Source of the DNA: Hyphomonadaceae bacterium UBA1001
GTDB lineage: Bacteria; Pseudomonadota; Alphaproteobacteria; Caulobacterales; Aquidulcibacteraceae
Direction: 5' to 3'
Assembly: GCA_002291875.1 (NCBI GenBank)
Contig: DBAV01000282.1
Coordinates: forward strand, 1 to 8,911
Length of the DNA stretch: 8,911 nt
Below are positions 7,143 through 8,911 of the stretch, piece by piece (position 1 is the first letter of the stretch; the number at the start of each line of letters is the position of its first letter). The position numbers and the translations under genes are program-made. Under the pieces are notes generated by a model. That model made no database searches. It saw nothing but the letters and a program-made list of their open reading frames with translations, and was not told the origin of the DNA.

Positions 7143-8729
7143 TCAAACGTGTTCGATCTCTTCTGTACTCACGGCAGGTTGAGGTCGGGGCCGCGTCACG
7201 GCCGCTCGTCCAGCGTCGAGATAGTCCTCCAGGACATTTGCCCAACGCCGCGTGCGCCTCATGGCACCAAACCAGCGGCTCTGCTCGAGAAAGAGCCCGT
7301 CATCCCGCAGGGCCCGGTCAATCGCACCGGCCATGCTTTCCACATCGAGCGGATCGAACGCCATTCGGACCCGCAGATTGGGCGGGATGGTCGCGCGCAC
7401 GATGGGAATGTCGGCCAGGATGACCGGGGTTCCGACCGATAGTGCCTCGCCGCAGAGGAACGGAAATCCGCCCTCGAAGCGCGAGGCGGCCAGAACCAGG
7501 TCCGAAGCAGCCGCGACCAGTGCATGATAGGGCTGGGGCAGGCGAGGCAGGGGAATGACGCGGTCAAGCAGCCCGGCCTCTTCGATGGCCTTCATCACCT
7601 TGGGCACGCCGGACAGGTCCGCGGTCAGCAGCAGGGTAACGGGCGGACCGGGGCGATCCTTCAGCCTGCCAATCACTTCGATCGCGCGCTCGATGTTCTT
7701 GTACGGCCTGTACTGCGTCGGAAAGTACACGAGCCTGCGACCCTCGAGGTCGAGGGTTCGGATGCGCGCGTACCAATTCAGCGAGCCCCCGAGGCGGTTG
7801 AGATAAAAGGGACGCTCCATCATCCAGGCCCAGCGGCGGCTTAGCTCTGCTCGAGCCTGTGCTCGGGAGGGCAGGTCGGACGTTCCGGTCAGCTTGCTCA
7901 GGGCGCGGTCCAGCAACATCGGCGCGTGCAGTGCCACCACGGCGCGTTCAGGCGCCGCGCCGAGGAAACCACGGATGTGATGGCGGCTGACATGCTCGGA
8001 AGGCGACACGATCGCCGCAGCATGACGTGCAACCTTCATGATCTCGTTTGCCAACGCGTTGACCTCGGGGTTCCGGTCAAAGAATTCAGGGAACTCAAGG
8101 AAGACGATGTCTGGAATCTGTACGACGACTGGCTTCGCAGTGATCAGCCTGCACAATGTCCAGTTGCCGATAGGCACGATGCAGAAATCGATCGCTCGAG
8201 AGTGGTTCACATGCCGCGCCATTGCGCCGAACGCCGCGGCCCGAACCGCGCGCATACTGGCCGCTGCGATGCGCTGGGCCCACGCGCGTCCGGTCCCGCC
8301 GATCGTCCGGAAAATGAAATAGAGCAGAAGGATCAGCGGTGCGAAGGGGATCACCAAAAGCGCAAAAAGCCCGGGTGCCGGCAGGTCTGCAAACTGACCC
8401 GCCAGGGTGAAGTCGCGATTTTCGATTTCGCGTGTCTTGGTACGAAAGCGGCGGGCCAACAGTGTAGCGACAATCGGGGGGCCGAAATAGCGCGCTTTGA
8501 TTCGGTCGCGCGGAAGGTCATAGCTGTCGAACATCTCCTCCACGACAGGGCGTGCCCAGATCGGTGCGAGCAATTCAGCCTTTCCCGCTCTTGCTTCGCG
8601 CCAGTCCGCCAGCATGTGGGCCAGGTGCTGGCCGATCCCCTCGCCCATCAGCTGCTGATAGGGTTCCAGCTGAAGCCAGAAGGCGACGGTTTCGTTCTGA
8701 TAGCGCGCATCGGCGGTCGTCGGCTTCAT
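7143..8729 (-). CDS. GT4-like glycosyltransferase with an internal membrane segment
   Basis: This encodes 528 residues from the ATG at 8729 (AGGA three bases upstream). An in-frame TTG at 8798, preceded by AGGGG, would add 23 residues and is a less likely start. Residues 1-115 are polar and unassigned. Residues 119-144 form one strongly hydrophobic stretch (LFALLVIPFAPLILLLYFIF) that could be a membrane anchor or re-entrant helix. Residues about 175-250 contain PVVVQIPDIVFLEFPEFF and AAAIVSPSEHVSRH, matching the end of the N-terminal domain of GT4 enzymes. The C-terminal domain has YFPTQYRPYKNIERAIEVI (donor-site Arg and Lys) and SRFEGGFPFLCGEALSVGTPVIL, where the two glutamates (419 and 428) are eight rather than seven residues apart. 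It would transfer an activated sugar to a glycan precursor at the inner membrane; the specific sugar is unknown. The gene ends 9 bases from the convergent glycosyltransferase and has lower G+C than the left part of the window. Confidence 0.88.
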   Translation of the reverse strand: MKPTTADARYQNETVAFWLQLEPYQQLMGEGIGQHLAHMLADWREARAGKAELLAPIWARPVVEEMFDSYDLPRDRIKARYFGPPIVATLLARRFRTKTREIENRDFTLAGQFADLPAPGLFALLVIPFAPLILLLYFIFRTIGGTGRAWAQRIAAASMRAVRAAAFGAMARHVNHSRAIDFCIVPIGNWTLCRLITAKPVVVQIPDIVFLEFPEFFDRNPEVNALANEIMKVARHAAAIVSPSEHVSRHHIRGFLGAAPERAVVALHAPMLLDRALSKLTGTSDLPSRAQARAELSRRWAWMMERPFYLNRLGGSLNWYARIRTLDLEGRRLVYFPTQYRPYKNIERAIEVIGRLKDRPGPPVTLLLTADLSGVPKVMKAIEEAGLLDRVIPLPRLPQPYHALVAAASDLVLAASRFEGGFPFLCGEALSVGTPVILADIPIVRATIPPNLRVRMAFDPLDVESMAGAIDRALRDDGLFLEQSRWFGAMRRTRRWANVLEDYLDAGRAAVTRPRPQPAVSTEEIEHV

Positions 8730-8852
8730 CGATCCTGCTCCGGCGCCAGCATGGGTGGCGAGCGTGCGCGATGTCTCAGCAAGCGCACGCGAATGCAATC
8801 ACCCCTGACGGTGGAGGGGCCCGCCGTCCTGCGAAAGGGCATGACTGGAGCT

Positions 8853-8868
8853 CGGGCTTCCAAGCCCG
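8853..8868. repeat. GC-rich hairpin, 7-bp arms
   Basis: CGGGCTT-cc-AAGCCCG is a perfect inverted repeat; sterically it would fold as a 6-bp stem with a TTCCAA-type loop. It lies about 125 bases upstream of the leftward glycosyltransferase start. No T-run follows on either strand. Confidence 0.45.
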
Positions 8869-8883
8869 CCCTTGCGCACACAA

Positions 8884-8901
8884 CCGCGCTCGGAAGCGCG
8901 G
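8884..8901 (-). terminator. GC-rich hairpin, possible terminator of an unseen leftward gene
   Basis: CCGCGCT-cgga-AGCGCGG gives a perfect 7-bp stem with a 4-base loop. Read on the minus strand it is followed by TTGTGT, a weak T-rich tract, so it could end a leftward gene lying beyond the right edge. It could equally be a leader structure of the downstream glycosyltransferase or one of a repeat series with the hairpin at 8853. The 180 bases from 8730 to the right edge hold no gene that I can support. Confidence 0.3.
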
Positions 8902-8911
8902 GCTCCGGCGG

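Noticed and set aside
8830..8905. Possible tRNA near the right edge, suggested by a TTCCAA loop on a GC stem resembling a glycine (TCC) anticodon arm
   Set aside because: A seven-base loop with five paired stem bases cannot be formed, and no T-arm GGTTCGA-type sequence or acceptor pairing is present.
1..8911. CRISPR array, mobile element ends, toxin-antitoxin pair or defence system
   Set aside because: No regularly spaced repeats, transposase, integrase, nuclease or small toxin-antitoxin gene pair is visible on either strand.

Overview
The window is very GC-rich double-stranded DNA, roughly 65-75% G+C over most of its length, densely packed with genes. Codon use is biased to G/C in third positions, and the proteins are rich in Ala, Gly and Arg. 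This points to an alphaproteobacterium, most likely Rhodobacteraceae (a Paracoccus- or Rhodobacter-like organism). That placement is inferred from composition and protein style, not from a search. No rRNA, tRNA, CRISPR array, insertion sequence or phage gene is visible.

Left part (1-4872): a Mrp/ApbC-type P-loop ATPase, cut by the left edge, runs rightward and ends 6 bases from the end of a leftward gene for a large exported protein of unknown function. Upstream of that gene, on the same strand, is a small predicted four-helix membrane protein; the two probably form a short operon. Divergent from them is a MATE-family efflux transporter. It is followed, after 57 bases holding two small hairpins, by a small exported protein (4873-5334).

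Right part (5481-8729): two large glycosyltransferase-like genes face each other tail to tail, 9 bases apart. The rightward one has a GT-B style E-x7-E motif and a C-terminal beta-rich extension. The leftward one is a GT4-like enzyme with one internal hydrophobic segment. Together they look like the edge of a surface-glycan (capsule, LPS or exopolysaccharide) locus continuing beyond the right end. Base composition drops inside the rightward gene at about base 6090, from about 70% to about 47-60% G+C in the windows I counted, and stays lower through the leftward gene. This suggests that the glycan locus is acquired or recombined DNA with a boundary inside a gene.

The final 180 bases hold no gene I can support, but contain two GC-rich hairpins upstream of the leftward glycosyltransferase. 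I see no convincing novel multi-gene system. The points most worth checking are the composition boundary inside the glycosyltransferase, the loss of the CxxC motif in the Mrp protein, and the exported protein whose hydrolase-like fold appears to lack its nucleophile.
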